Source of the DNA: RGIG1828 sp045654685
GTDB taxonomy: Bacteria > Bacillota > Clostridia > UMGS1810
Assembly (NCBI GenBank): GCA_045654685.1
Contig: JAZONV010000010.1
Location: 4,710-68,709, forward strand
DNA length: 64,000 nucleotides
Direction of reading: 5' to 3'
The notes under the pieces are model-generated. The model ran no database searches. It was not told where the DNA came from and was given only the letters and a program-made list of their open reading frames with translations. Below are positions 33,359 to 41,942 of this stretch, piece after piece; position 1 is the stretch's first letter, and each line of letters starts with the position of its first letter. Both the position numbers and the translations under genes were made by a program.

Positions 33359-34489
33359 ATGAAAACAATTAAATTCGGAATTATAGGCTGTGGTCTCATG
33401 GGCAAGGAATTTGCCGGAGCAGTCGGCAGATGGTATCATCTTGAAGATGAATGTGCAAGACCTGAAATCATAGCACTTTGTGACACAAACGAAGCATCAC
33501 TTCAGTGGTTTAAAGATAAAATTTCCACAGTTAAATACACCTACACCGATTACCGTGAACTTTTGAAGAATGATGAAATCGATGCGGTGTACTGTGCAGT
33601 TCCCCATGTTCTTCATGGTCAGATTTATGTTGACATAATCGAATCAGGAAAACATTTTATGGGTGAAAAACCTTTTGGTATGGACAAAGAGCAAAATGAT
33701 AAGATTTTAGAAGCAGTAAGACGTCATCCTGAATCAGTTGTAAGATGTGCAGGGGAATTTCCTTTCTATCCTGCCTGTCAGATGATAATTGACTATGTAA
33801 AGTCCGGAAAAACAGGAAGAATTCTTGAAGTTAAGGCAGGATTTTGCCATTCAAGTGATATGAACACTCAAAAGCCTATCAACTGGAAAAGAATGATTGA
33901 CTTAAACGGTGAGTACGGTTGTATGGGTGACCTTGGTCTTCATGCAGAGCACATTCCGTTCCGTATGGGTTGGATTCCTGAAAATGTTTGTGCAAAACTC
34001 TCTAACTATGTTACCGAGCGTCCTGACGGAAAAGGCGGCATGGCAAAATGCGAAACATGGGACAATGCAATTTTAATGTGTGATACCAAAGATGCTGACG
34101 GCAATAAGTTCCCCATCACCTTTGAAATGAAGCGTATGCAGCCCGGTGCTACCAATGACTGGTATCTTGAAATTTACGGTATGGATATGTCACTGAAGTT
34201 CTCAACTTCCGATCCCAATGCCTTCTACTATACTCAGGCTGTTGGTTCAGAACAGGCTTGGTCAAGACTGGTTGTTGGCAATAAACCTCAGTTCCAGACA
34301 GCAACCGGCTCAATTTTTGAATTTGGATTTACCGATGCAATATTGCAGATGTGGGCGGCTTTCATCTATGAAATAGAAGGCAGAGAGGTTGCTTTTGGAT
34401 GTTGCACACCCGAGGAAACAATTCTTTCTCACAAACTTCACACTGCGGCACTATTGTCAGAAAAAAATAAAACAATCGTAAATCTTTAA
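33359..34489 (+). CDS. Gfo/Idh/MocA-family NAD(P)-dependent oxidoreductase
   Basis: A 376-residue dehydrogenase. The N-terminal Rossmann domain has 'FGIIGCGLMGKEFAGAV' (residues 5-21) and 'ALCDTNEAS'. The catalytic Lys is in the family motif 'MGEKPFGMD' (about residues 101-109), followed by the beta-sheet substrate domain with 'GCMGDLGLHAEHIPF', where Asp and His would contact the substrate. Relatives oxidise inositols, sugars or amino-sugar derivatives at a ring or chain hydroxyl. Placed just before an aminotransferase, it could create the ketone that is aminated, or oxidise the product of deamination. Confidence 0.87.
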   Translation: MKTIKFGIIGCGLMGKEFAGAVGRWYHLEDECARPEIIALCDTNEASLQWFKDKISTVKYTYTDYRELLKNDEIDAVYCAVPHVLHGQIYVDIIESGKHFMGEKPFGMDKEQNDKILEAVRRHPESVVRCAGEFPFYPACQMIIDYVKSGKTGRILEVKAGFCHSSDMNTQKPINWKRMIDLNGEYGCMGDLGLHAEHIPFRMGWIPENVCAKLSNYVTERPDGKGGMAKCETWDNAILMCDTKDADGNKFPITFEMKRMQPGATNDWYLEIYGMDMSLKFSTSDPNAFYYTQAVGSEQAWSRLVVGNKPQFQTATGSIFEFGFTDAILQMWAAFIYEIEGREVAFGCCTPEETILSHKLHTAALLSEKNKTIVNL

Positions 34490-34504
34490 AAGGAGGAAGA
34501 GACT

Positions 34505-36055
34505 ATGTTAAAAAACATTACACGTTCCTTAAGAGACCTTCTTGGTTCTGAATATATGGAGGCAGTAAAATCTGTAGCCGTGAATATATATGGTATGGAC
34601 AGCGCAGAGGCAGACAGGCTCATTGACGAAAAGGTTGACTTTTTTCCCGAGGACTATATTGCCCGTATGCGTGACATGGCAAAAAAGACCGGCGAAAAAG
34701 TTGTGGCAGGATTTGAAAATTCTCTTATCGGTGCTCCCACCGAAAGTTACCGAAAGGCAGCACATTCTAATGCCGCACCGATAGGTGGAATAGGTTGCAC
34801 CCGTGTGGGTGAGGATGGCAGGGCATACTTGATTGCCAAAAGTGAACACTATCACTCATCTCTCGGTCACAACTTCCCGGGATATAAGCTTATCACAAAT
34901 GCAAGAAAACTCGGCATCTTAAATGCCACTCACAATAACACCAGAGGCTACATAACCCGTCTTGCAGAAAGCCGTCTCATTGCAGTTGCAAACGGTGTGG
35001 AAGAAAACAGTGCAAAGCACAAGGAAATTCTTTCATCAAAAGAACCTCATGTTTTAAACAGAATAATCAACCTTGAAACAGGCTCTCTTGCAGTTGAAGC
35101 CGGTATCAAAATGATGCTTGCCCGTTTCTACCGTCTTGACGAATCCTTTGGCTCTCCAAAATATGACGGAAAAATCCCTGTATTTCTTGTTATGGAAGAC
35201 AACAAGGAAGGTTTCACCGCAAACTATCACGGTACAACCGTAATTGCTCAGACACTTCGCGGAATGTGGCCCGAATTCTACGGCAAATGTGTAGAGAATG
35301 ATATATACAAAGTTGTCAGCGTTAAGAAAAATGACCTTGCAGACTTTGAAGCAAAAATAAAGGAATATAACTCAGGTAAATACAAAACAGCAGGCTTTTT
35401 GCACGAAATTATCCTGATGAACTACTCAGGTATCCGCCTGACAAAAGAATTTTTGCAAGGAGCCTACAAGTTCTGCCGTGAAACTGACACTTTCACTCTT
35501 TGTGACGAAATTCAGTCCTGCATGTGGTATGACGGAATGTTCCTTTTCAGACAATATGGTCTCAATCCTGATTTCTCAATAATAGGAAAAGGATTCCCCG
35601 GCGGTGAATATCCTGCAAGCAAAATCATCACAACTTATGAAACGGATATTTTAAATCAGTTCGGTGCCCTGGTAACCAACGGTCAGGAAGAGCTTGCAAG
35701 CCTTGCTTATCTCATAACAATGGAATTTGCCGGAGCAAACGGCAAAGAAATCACCGAAATGGGTGAGAAAATCGAAAAGGGAATTGCAGACATTGCAAAA
35801 GACTTCCCCAAAGTGGTTGAAAAGCCGGACGGTCTCGGCCATCTTGCGGCAATTCATTTCTACTCTGTAGAAACTGCGGCACAGTTCACAAAACTCATAA
35901 ACGACGAGTGCGTTGACATCAGTGCCCAGCTCTACAAGGCGGATTGCCCTCCCGGAGCCCTCATCAAACCCCCTCTCATTGCAGATGAGGTTGTGATTGA
36001 TGTTATGCTTGAAAAAATAAGACAATGTCTTGAAAGCCTTGATAATAACAAGTAG
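34505..36055 (+). CDS. Class III PLP-dependent aminotransferase
   Basis: A 516-residue fold-type I aminotransferase. The segment 'TDTFTLCDEIQSCMWYDG' (about residues 330-347) holds the Asp that contacts the pyridine nitrogen, and 'IIGKGFPGGEYPASK' (about 360-374) contains the PLP-binding Lys. The N-terminal region is about 80 residues longer than in ordinary class III enzymes. AAAGGAGG lies before ATG 34505. Class III enzymes act on omega-amines, amino-sugar intermediates, aminocyclitols and glutamate semialdehyde. Among kinase, isomerase and dehydrogenase genes, a sugar-type or cyclitol-type amine is the most economical guess. Confidence 0.85.
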   Translation: MLKNITRSLRDLLGSEYMEAVKSVAVNIYGMDSAEADRLIDEKVDFFPEDYIARMRDMAKKTGEKVVAGFENSLIGAPTESYRKAAHSNAAPIGGIGCTRVGEDGRAYLIAKSEHYHSSLGHNFPGYKLITNARKLGILNATHNNTRGYITRLAESRLIAVANGVEENSAKHKEILSSKEPHVLNRIINLETGSLAVEAGIKMMLARFYRLDESFGSPKYDGKIPVFLVMEDNKEGFTANYHGTTVIAQTLRGMWPEFYGKCVENDIYKVVSVKKNDLADFEAKIKEYNSGKYKTAGFLHEIILMNYSGIRLTKEFLQGAYKFCRETDTFTLCDEIQSCMWYDGMFLFRQYGLNPDFSIIGKGFPGGEYPASKIITTYETDILNQFGALVTNGQEELASLAYLITMEFAGANGKEITEMGEKIEKGIADIAKDFPKVVEKPDGLGHLAAIHFYSVETAAQFTKLINDECVDISAQLYKADCPPGALIKPPLIADEVVIDVMLEKIRQCLESLDNNK

Positions 36056-36084
36056 TTTTAAACACATACATGGATGGTGCAGAA

Positions 36085-37338
36085 ATGACTAAGTATTTAG
36101 AAGATAAAAAGGCAAGCCTTATACTGGTAGTTGTATGCTTTATAACATATACCGTTATTGCTCTCACAAGAAATGCCTATTCTGCGGCTATTGCAGGAAT
36201 AGTGGCTGAAGGATATTTCACTAAGTCCGATGCAGGAATTGTTGCTACAAGTTTTAGTATTACATACTGTATTTCTCAGATTATCGGAAGTTATTATGTT
36301 GACAGATTTTCGCCCTTTAAGATAATTTTGCTGGGTGCAGTGGTTACAATATTTGCAAATATTGCAATGTCTCTCAGCCCCACCTACTGGGTAATCTTCA
36401 TTTCCCGCGGTGTATGTGGTGTTGCACAGTTCGGTATCTGGCCGGCACTGCTCAAAATTTTGTCAGAATATATAAACAAAGAACAACGACGTGCATGGAG
36501 ATACATAATGCCCCTTGGTGTGACATTCGGCTATGTTATAAGTTATCTTGCCATAGCGGCTATCCCTGAGTGGAGAGGGATTTTTACTCTTTCCTACATA
36601 TCACTTGCTGCTATGACCATAATTTTTGTAATTACAGCAGCATACGCACAAAAAAAGGCGGTTACTGTAGAAACTGAACCTGAAAAACCCGTTAATACTA
36701 AAAATGCAGAAAACGAAGAGAACACAGAGAGTATAGGAGTATTTAGATTATTGGCTTCAAGCGGTGCATTGATTCTTATGATACCAATATTTGCCCAGGC
36801 TCTTATAGGCAACGGAATCGGCAGCTGGATGCCCACCATGATAATGGAAAGCTATGATGTGTCGCCTGCTATTTCAAGTATTATGACTACAATATCCACA
36901 GCCGCCAAATTTATAGCGGTAGTTTGGGTTATGATTTTTTATCCGAGAGTGATTAAGCAGCAAACAACAATGATGGGAATGCTTCTTGTTTTTGCAGTTC
37001 CATTCCTTGCTGCATCTATGTTTATCGGCAGAATACCGATGATTCTGGTGGTTATTTTCATTACGATAATCCAGACATTCAAAGGTTCAATTCATCAGCT
37101 CAACACCGTGGAGATTCCAAGAGTATACACAAAATACAACAAAGCCGGGATGGTTGCAGGTCTTATAAACGCAGTGGGAACACTTGCAGGTGTCATATCA
37201 GGCTGGCTTTGGGGCTGGATGGCAGAGACATACACTTGGAATGTAATTATCACAGTATGGACAGTAATGGCACTTGTGTCTGCTTTGATTTGCTTTGCAG
37301 CAACGCCACTTTGGAAAAAATTTGTGGTGAAAGAATAA
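36085..37338 (+). CDS. Major facilitator superfamily transporter
   Basis: A 417-residue carrier with about 12 predicted helices split by a charged cytoplasmic loop (about residues 195-220, rich in Glu/Lys/Asn). 'YYVDRFSPFKIIL' after helix 2 is the expected MFS loop 2-3 motif region. It resembles sugar-phosphate/organic-anion type (OFA/ACS-like) carriers. ATG 36085 is chosen because GGATGG lies just upstream; ATG 36070 has no site. As the last gene of the operon it presumably imports the compound degraded by the upstream enzymes. Confidence 0.83.
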   Translation: MTKYLEDKKASLILVVVCFITYTVIALTRNAYSAAIAGIVAEGYFTKSDAGIVATSFSITYCISQIIGSYYVDRFSPFKIILLGAVVTIFANIAMSLSPTYWVIFISRGVCGVAQFGIWPALLKILSEYINKEQRRAWRYIMPLGVTFGYVISYLAIAAIPEWRGIFTLSYISLAAMTIIFVITAAYAQKKAVTVETEPEKPVNTKNAENEENTESIGVFRLLASSGALILMIPIFAQALIGNGIGSWMPTMIMESYDVSPAISSIMTTISTAAKFIAVVWVMIFYPRVIKQQTTMMGMLLVFAVPFLAASMFIGRIPMILVVIFITIIQTFKGSIHQLNTVEIPRVYTKYNKAGMVAGLINAVGTLAGVISGWLWGWMAETYTWNVIITVWTVMALVSALICFAATPLWKKFVVKE

Positions 37339-37360
37339 AACAAAAACACTATCAGAAATC

Positions 37361-37389
37361 TTGACAAACAAAAAACATAATGATAAAAT
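37361..37389 (+). promoter_or_regulatory. promoter of csoR-copA
   Basis: Perfect TTGACA (37361-37366), 17-nt spacer, TAAAAT (37384-37389), followed 5 bp later by the CsoR-type operator. Confidence 0.8.
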
Positions 37390-37393
37390 AAAA

Positions 37394-37410
37394 ATACCCC
37401 CAAGGGGTAT
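37394..37410 (+). promoter_or_regulatory. CsoR-type copper operator
   Basis: Perfect palindrome ATACCCC-CAA-GGGGTAT immediately downstream of the -10. This is the GC-tract type of site recognised by CsoR tetramers, in which Cu(I) binding releases the repressor. The palindrome followed by T-rich DNA could also act as an attenuator-like hairpin. Confidence 0.8.
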
Positions 37411-37423
37411 TTTTATTTTTTTA

Positions 37424-37550
37424 TATTGCCGTGCAAAATTTTTGAAAAGCATTGCTTTTCAAAATGCACATGGCTTAAGAAAAGCGAAAATGCTTTGCAC
37501 ATCCGCCGCAAGGCGGAGCGGCGAAGCCGCTTTTCTTGAGGAGGAACATA
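37424..37550 (+). repeat. dispersed repeat, copy B, carrying the csoR ribosome site
   Basis: Homologous to 29278-29404. It contains two perfect adjacent hairpins, CCGCC-GCAA-GGCGG (37503-37516) and GCGGC-GAA-GCCGC (37518-37530), as well as GAAAAGCATTGCTTTTC (37444-37460). It ends with GAGGAGG (37538-37544), which is the csoR Shine-Dalgarno. It is thus the whole 5' leader between the copper operator and csoR. Confidence 0.7.
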
Positions 37551-37844
37551 ATGCCCGATTGCAAATGTAACAAAAAAGTACGAGCAGAGAAAGAAAAAAG
37601 ACTTCTCATAAATCGTCTGAGTCGTATTGAAGGTCAGATCAGAGGAATAAAAACCATGGTGGATGAAAATGCTTATTGTGTTGACATCTTAAATCAGGTC
37701 AGTGCCGTAAGCAGTGCTTTAAACTCATTTAGCAAAGAACTTTTATCTGAACATATAAAAAGTTGTGTTGCAGAGGATATAAAGGACGGTAATACCGAGA
37801 AAATAGATGAACTTACCCAAATGCTCAAAAAGTTTATGAAATGA
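37551..37844 (+). CDS. csoR: Copper-sensing transcriptional repressor CsoR
   Basis: A 97-residue all-helical DUF156 regulator. The Cu(I) ligands of the family are in place: Cys43, His68 and Cys72 ('AYCVDIL' and 'SEHIKSC'), together with the DNA-contact helix 'INRLSRIEGQIRGI'. An additional C-K-C near the N terminus (Cys4, Cys6) is outside the canonical site. ATG 37551 has GAGGAGG 6 nt upstream; TTG 37536 lies in the repeat and is rejected. It is followed 10 bp later by copA. The palindromic operator upstream shows autoregulation. Confidence 0.93.
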   Translation: MPDCKCNKKVRAEKEKRLLINRLSRIEGQIRGIKTMVDENAYCVDILNQVSAVSSALNSFSKELLSEHIKSCVAEDIKDGNTEKIDELTQMLKKFMK

Positions 37845-37854
37845 GGTATGCCAT

Positions 37855-40326
37855 ATGAGGAATAAATATAATATAACCGGTATGAACTGTGCTTCATGCA
37901 GTGCCAGAGTTGAAAAGGCAGTATCACAACTTTCGGGAGTAGAAGAATGCAATGTCAATCTTCTCACAAATTCCATGACGGTAGATGGTGATATACAACC
38001 CGATGCGGTGATTTTTGCAGTTGAAAAAGCAGGATATGGTGCCGCTCTTTTTGGTAAAGAAAAAGATAAAGTTTCAGATGGCAGGCACATCCATAGCGAT
38101 AATATTAAAAATGTGAAAAACCGACTCATTTCATCATTGGTATTCATGATTGTTCTTATGTACCTTTCAATGGGTCACTCAATGTGGAATTGGCCGCTTC
38201 CAAAGGCTCTTGAATCAAACCCGTTGTCAGTGGCACTCTTGCAGATGCTTCTTGCAGGTTTGGTAATGGTGATTAATCAGAAGTTTTTTATAAACGGATT
38301 TAAAGGTCTCGTGAAAGGTGCTCCAAATATGGACACCTTGGTTGCCATAGGCTCGGGAGCATCATTTGTATATAGCACTGTTTTGGTGTTTCAAATGACC
38401 AACCATGGGATTGTGGGAGGCGAGCATATCCTTCACCAACTTCACGGTCTGTATTTTGAATCGGCGGCTATGATACTCACTCTCATCACCGTTGGCAAAA
38501 TGCTTGAAGCCTATTCCAAAGGAAAGACTACTGATGCAATAAAATCACTTATGGATCTTGCACCAAAAACTGCTACTGTGGTGCGGGACGGAATTGAATA
38601 TATAGTCAGTGCAGATGAAATAAACGTTGGTGATATAATGCTCGTTCGCCCGGGTGAAAGTTTTGCATCTGACGGAATTATTTTAGAGGGCAGCAGCAGT
38701 GTTGATGAATCTGCTCTCACCGGAGAAAGCATTCCCGTTGACAAAACAGTGGGGGATAAGGTCAGCACTGCAACCATAAATAAATATGGATTTTTAAAAT
38801 GTCAGGTAACAAAAACCGGGGAGGACACCACACTTTCCAAAATCATAAAAATGGTAACTGATGCATCATCGGGAAAAGCACACGTTGCAAAAATTGCAGA
38901 CAGAGTATCAGCATTTTTTGTTCCGGTAGTAATTGCCATAGCCTTTATCAGTGGAGCAGTATGGCTGATGGCGGGGGAAAGCATGGGTTTTGCTCTTTCA
39001 AGAGCAATTTCGGTTCTTGTGATAAGTTGTCCTTGTGCTCTTGGTCTTGCAACCCCCGTTGCCATTATGGTTGGGAGCGGTGTGGGTGCTAAAAACGGTA
39101 TACTCTATAAAACTGCAAAGTCTCTGGAGGATACGGGTAAAATCAAGGTGTGTGTTTTTGATAAAACCGGAACATTGACAGTTGGCTCACCCTCTGTTAC
39201 AGATATTATACCGGCTGATGGAGTATCTTTTGAAATGCTTTGTGAGTATGCATTTTCTTTAGAGAAAAAGAGTGAGCATCCTCTTTCTGTGGCAATAAGG
39301 CAATATGGAGAAGGAAATAATCTTTCTTTCTTTGATACATCCGACTTTGAAGCGGTTTTGGGAAAGGGACTTCAGGCAAGAAAGGACGAAAGCATAATCA
39401 GAGGTGGAAATATAGCCTATATTTCATCTTTTGCAAATGTCCCCAATGATTTGATTAAAAAAGCACAAAATCTCTCAGACAAAGGAAAAACCCCGTTATT
39501 TTTTGCTTCCAATGATAAAACCCTTGGCGTTATCGCCGTTTCAGACACTTTGAAATCAGACAGCAAGGATGCAGTTGAAAAGATTAAGAAGATGGGCATA
39601 AAAGCAGTGATGCTTACAGGTGATAACACGAGATGTGCCAATGCAATAGGAAAAATGTGCGGTGTTGATGAAATAATTGCAGAGGTGGCACCGGACGAAA
39701 AGGCAGAGGCTGTAGAGAGTCTTAAAAAATACGGATTTGTGGCTATGGTTGGAGATGGAATGAACGATGCACCTGCTCTTACAGTTTCCGATGTTGGCAT
39801 AGCAATCGGTGCAGGAACAGACATTGCTATAGATTCTGCAGATGTTGTTGTGACAGGAAGCACACTCACTGATGTTGTATCTGCCATCACCATTAGTCGA
39901 AAAACCTATAAAAACATAAAAGAGAATTTGTTTTGGGCATTTATATATAACATCATAGGTATTCCGCTTGCTGCAGGCGTGTGGATTCCCGTTATAGGAT
40001 TAGAACTGAATCCTATGTTTGGTGCCGTGGCTATGAGCCTTTCAAGTTTTTGTGTTGTTGCAAATGCCTTGAGACTGAATTTTATAAACCTAAAAAAACA
40101 TAATGAAAAGGAGATAATAAAAATGGAAAAAGTATTTAATGTTGAAGGTATGATGTGTCCTCACTGTGAGGCGAGAGTAAAAAAAGTTCTTGAAGAAACA
40201 AACGGGATTGAAAGTGTTATTGCAAGTCACGAAAATGGTACCGTAACCGTTGTTTTTTCAAAAGAAATCTCTGATGATGTGATAGCGGGTATCATAACAG
40301 AACAGGGATATAAAGTTGTAGAATAA
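37855..40326 (+). CDS. copA: Cu(+) P1B-type ATPase CopA with C-terminal fused CopZ-like domain
   Basis: An 823-residue copper exporter. The N-terminal heavy-metal domain has C-x-x-C in 'GMNCASC' (Cys12, Cys15), followed by transmembrane helices. Hallmarks are 'LTGESIPV' (actuator), 'ISCPCALGLATP' (the membrane CPC copper site), 'FDKTGTLTVG' (phosphorylated Asp), 'LTGDNTR' and 'MVGDGMNDAPAL'. Unusually, a second heavy-metal domain is fused at the C terminus (about residues 757-823, 'GMMCPHCEARV'). An in-frame ATG with its own Shine-Dalgarno precedes that domain, so it may also be made as a free chaperone. It exports Cu(I) under CsoR control. Confidence 0.95.
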   Translation: MRNKYNITGMNCASCSARVEKAVSQLSGVEECNVNLLTNSMTVDGDIQPDAVIFAVEKAGYGAALFGKEKDKVSDGRHIHSDNIKNVKNRLISSLVFMIVLMYLSMGHSMWNWPLPKALESNPLSVALLQMLLAGLVMVINQKFFINGFKGLVKGAPNMDTLVAIGSGASFVYSTVLVFQMTNHGIVGGEHILHQLHGLYFESAAMILTLITVGKMLEAYSKGKTTDAIKSLMDLAPKTATVVRDGIEYIVSADEINVGDIMLVRPGESFASDGIILEGSSSVDESALTGESIPVDKTVGDKVSTATINKYGFLKCQVTKTGEDTTLSKIIKMVTDASSGKAHVAKIADRVSAFFVPVVIAIAFISGAVWLMAGESMGFALSRAISVLVISCPCALGLATPVAIMVGSGVGAKNGILYKTAKSLEDTGKIKVCVFDKTGTLTVGSPSVTDIIPADGVSFEMLCEYAFSLEKKSEHPLSVAIRQYGEGNNLSFFDTSDFEAVLGKGLQARKDESIIRGGNIAYISSFANVPNDLIKKAQNLSDKGKTPLFFASNDKTLGVIAVSDTLKSDSKDAVEKIKKMGIKAVMLTGDNTRCANAIGKMCGVDEIIAEVAPDEKAEAVESLKKYGFVAMVGDGMNDAPALTVSDVGIAIGAGTDIAIDSADVVVTGSTLTDVVSAITISRKTYKNIKENLFWAFIYNIIGIPLAAGVWIPVIGLELNPMFGAVAMSLSSFCVVANALRLNFINLKKHNEKEIIKMEKVFNVEGMMCPHCEARVKKVLEETNGIESVIASHENGTVTVVFSKEISDDVIAGIITEQGYKVVE
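40123..40326 (+). CDS. copZ: probable internally initiated CopZ-like copper chaperone
   Basis: Inside the copA frame, AAAGGAG (40107-40113) lies 9 nt before ATG 40123. Translation from there gives a 67-residue HMA protein with the copper motif M-C-P-H-C, the normal size and layout of CopZ. No stop codon separates it from the ATPase, so both a fusion and a free chaperone could come from one gene. The linker 'KKHNEKEIIK' just before the ATG looks like translated leader sequence, suggesting two genes fused by loss of a stop or a frame change. Confidence 0.55.
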   Translation: MEKVFNVEGMMCPHCEARVKKVLEETNGIESVIASHENGTVTVVFSKEISDDVIAGIITEQGYKVVE

Positions 40327-40350
40327 TCAGTTGCCGGATGGAGGTAATTT

Positions 40351-41250
40351 ATGATATACACCCTCACACTAAACCCATCTCTTGACTATTATCTGAATGT
40401 AGATGATTTCCAAGAGGGGATAATAAACCGTGCCAAAGGTGAAAAAACAGTCCCCGGAGGCAAGGGAATAAATGTATCTTTGGTACTTAAAAATCTCGGG
40501 AAAGAATCTCTTGCATTGGGATATATTGCAGGTGAAACGGGGAAAATTTTTGAAAATATGGTTTTTTCGATGTCTTTAAAATCAGATTTTATTTCTCTCC
40601 CTTTGGGAAGTACGAGAATTAATGTGAAAATAAAATCTGATAAAGAAACCGACATCAACGCACAAGGTCCCCGAATTGATGATAAATCAAAAGATAAACT
40701 TTTTGAAAAATTAAACCAATTAAAAGAAGGAGATTGGCTTGTTTTGTCAGGCTCACTTCCTTGTGGATGCAATGATACTTTTTATGGGGAAATTATGGAA
40801 AAAATTTCCTCAAAAGGTGTTAAAACCGTTGTGGATGCCTGCTCGGGAAGCCTTATGAACACTCTTGTCCATAAACCGTTTTTGATAAAACCAAATATTT
40901 TTGAACTTGAAGAACTTTTCAGTGTGAAAATAACGGATTATGACAGCCTTGTTTTCTATGGACGGAGATTAAAAGAACTTGGCGCTCAAAATGTTCTGAT
41001 ATCTCTCGGGAAAGATGGTGCATTGTTTCTGAACGATTTTGGGGAAGTGGTTTATAAGGAAGCACCAAAGGGCGAAGTTATCGACACAACAGGTGCGGGA
41101 GATTCAATGGTTGCAGGGTTCGTTTCTTGCTATGAAGATACGGGAGATTTAAAAAAATCACTTCATATGGCAATATGTGCAGGCTCTGCAACTGCCTTTT
41201 CAAAAGATCTGGCAACATATGATGAAATAATGAAACTGTACGAAAGATAA
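40351..41250 (+). CDS. fruK: 1-phosphofructokinase (PfkB family)
   Basis: A 299-residue PfkB-type kinase converting fructose-1-phosphate to fructose-1,6-bisphosphate, or possibly tagatose-6-phosphate. It starts 'YTLTLNPSLDYYL' and has 'VPGGKGINVSLVLKNLG' (about residues 34-50). The ATP/anion-hole motif is 'DTTGAGDSMVAGF' (about 247-259), with the catalytic Asp. It has no fruA or regulator next to it, so the substrate is inferred from family resemblance. GGAGG precedes ATG 40351. It lies 24 bp downstream of copA and may be co-transcribed with it by chance. Confidence 0.85.
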   Translation: MIYTLTLNPSLDYYLNVDDFQEGIINRAKGEKTVPGGKGINVSLVLKNLGKESLALGYIAGETGKIFENMVFSMSLKSDFISLPLGSTRINVKIKSDKETDINAQGPRIDDKSKDKLFEKLNQLKEGDWLVLSGSLPCGCNDTFYGEIMEKISSKGVKTVVDACSGSLMNTLVHKPFLIKPNIFELEELFSVKITDYDSLVFYGRRLKELGAQNVLISLGKDGALFLNDFGEVVYKEAPKGEVIDTTGAGDSMVAGFVSCYEDTGDLKKSLHMAICAGSATAFSKDLATYDEIMKLYER

Positions 41251-41261
41251 GTGAATTTTAT

Positions 41262-41942
41262 ATGAAATATCAAAACATAAAAAATGCAAAATTCATTGAC
41301 AGACCAAACCGCTTTATTGCCCATGTTGAAATAAACGGTGAAAAAAAGATCTGCCATGTGAAAAACACAGGCAGATGCAGAGAGCTTTTGATTCCCGGAG
41401 CAAATGTCTGGGTGGAACACATAAAAAGTCCAAACAGAAAAACGGAATATGACCTTATTTGCGTAGAAAAAGACGGCGAGTATATAAATATAGACAGCCA
41501 GGCTCCAAATAAGATTTTCAAAGAGTGGGCGCAAAACAGCGGGCATTTTGGCGATGATGTGACAATCAGAAGCGAAGTAAAATATAAAAATTCCCGCTTT
41601 GATTTCTACATCGAAAGCGGGAATAGAAAAATATTTACGGAAGTAAAAGGCGTAACATTAAAATCAGGAGATGTTGCACTTTTTCCTGATGCTCCGACGG
41701 AGCGGGGAGTAAATCATATAAACGAACTTTCACAATGCATCAAAGATGGATATGAGGCGCAAATTGTGTTCATAATCCAGATGAAAGGTGTGAGTTCATT
41801 TTCACCCAACGATTCAACTCATCCTCAATTTGGCGTATCTCTTAAAGACGCAGTAAAAAACGGAGTCGGAATTCTGGCAATAGACTGTAGTGTGACACCT
41901 GATGAAGTTGTTGCCCGTAAGTTTATTGACGTTTCAATTTAA
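41262..41942 (+). CDS. sfsA: DNA/RNA nuclease SfsA
   Basis: A 226-residue SfsA protein, a metal-dependent nuclease related to restriction-endonuclease folds. N-terminal OB-like part: 'FIDRPNRFIAHVEI' and 'CHVKNTGRCRELLIPG'. PD-(D/E)xK-like core: 'SRFDFYIESGNRKIFTEVKGVTL' (about residues 108-130), with Asp, Glu and Lys in the expected order. It is the last gene of the fruK transcript; its stop overlaps the stop of the convergent AraC gene by 4 bp. Confidence 0.92.
   Translation: MKYQNIKNAKFIDRPNRFIAHVEINGEKKICHVKNTGRCRELLIPGANVWVEHIKSPNRKTEYDLICVEKDGEYINIDSQAPNKIFKEWAQNSGHFGDDVTIRSEVKYKNSRFDFYIESGNRKIFTEVKGVTLKSGDVALFPDAPTERGVNHINELSQCIKDGYEAQIVFIIQMKGVSSFSPNDSTHPQFGVSLKDAVKNGVGILAIDCSVTPDEVVARKFIDVSI

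Noticed and set aside
37501..37530. CRISPR-like or tandem repeat in the csoR leader
   Set aside because: Only two small adjacent hairpins; no regular repeat-spacer pattern here or elsewhere in the window.
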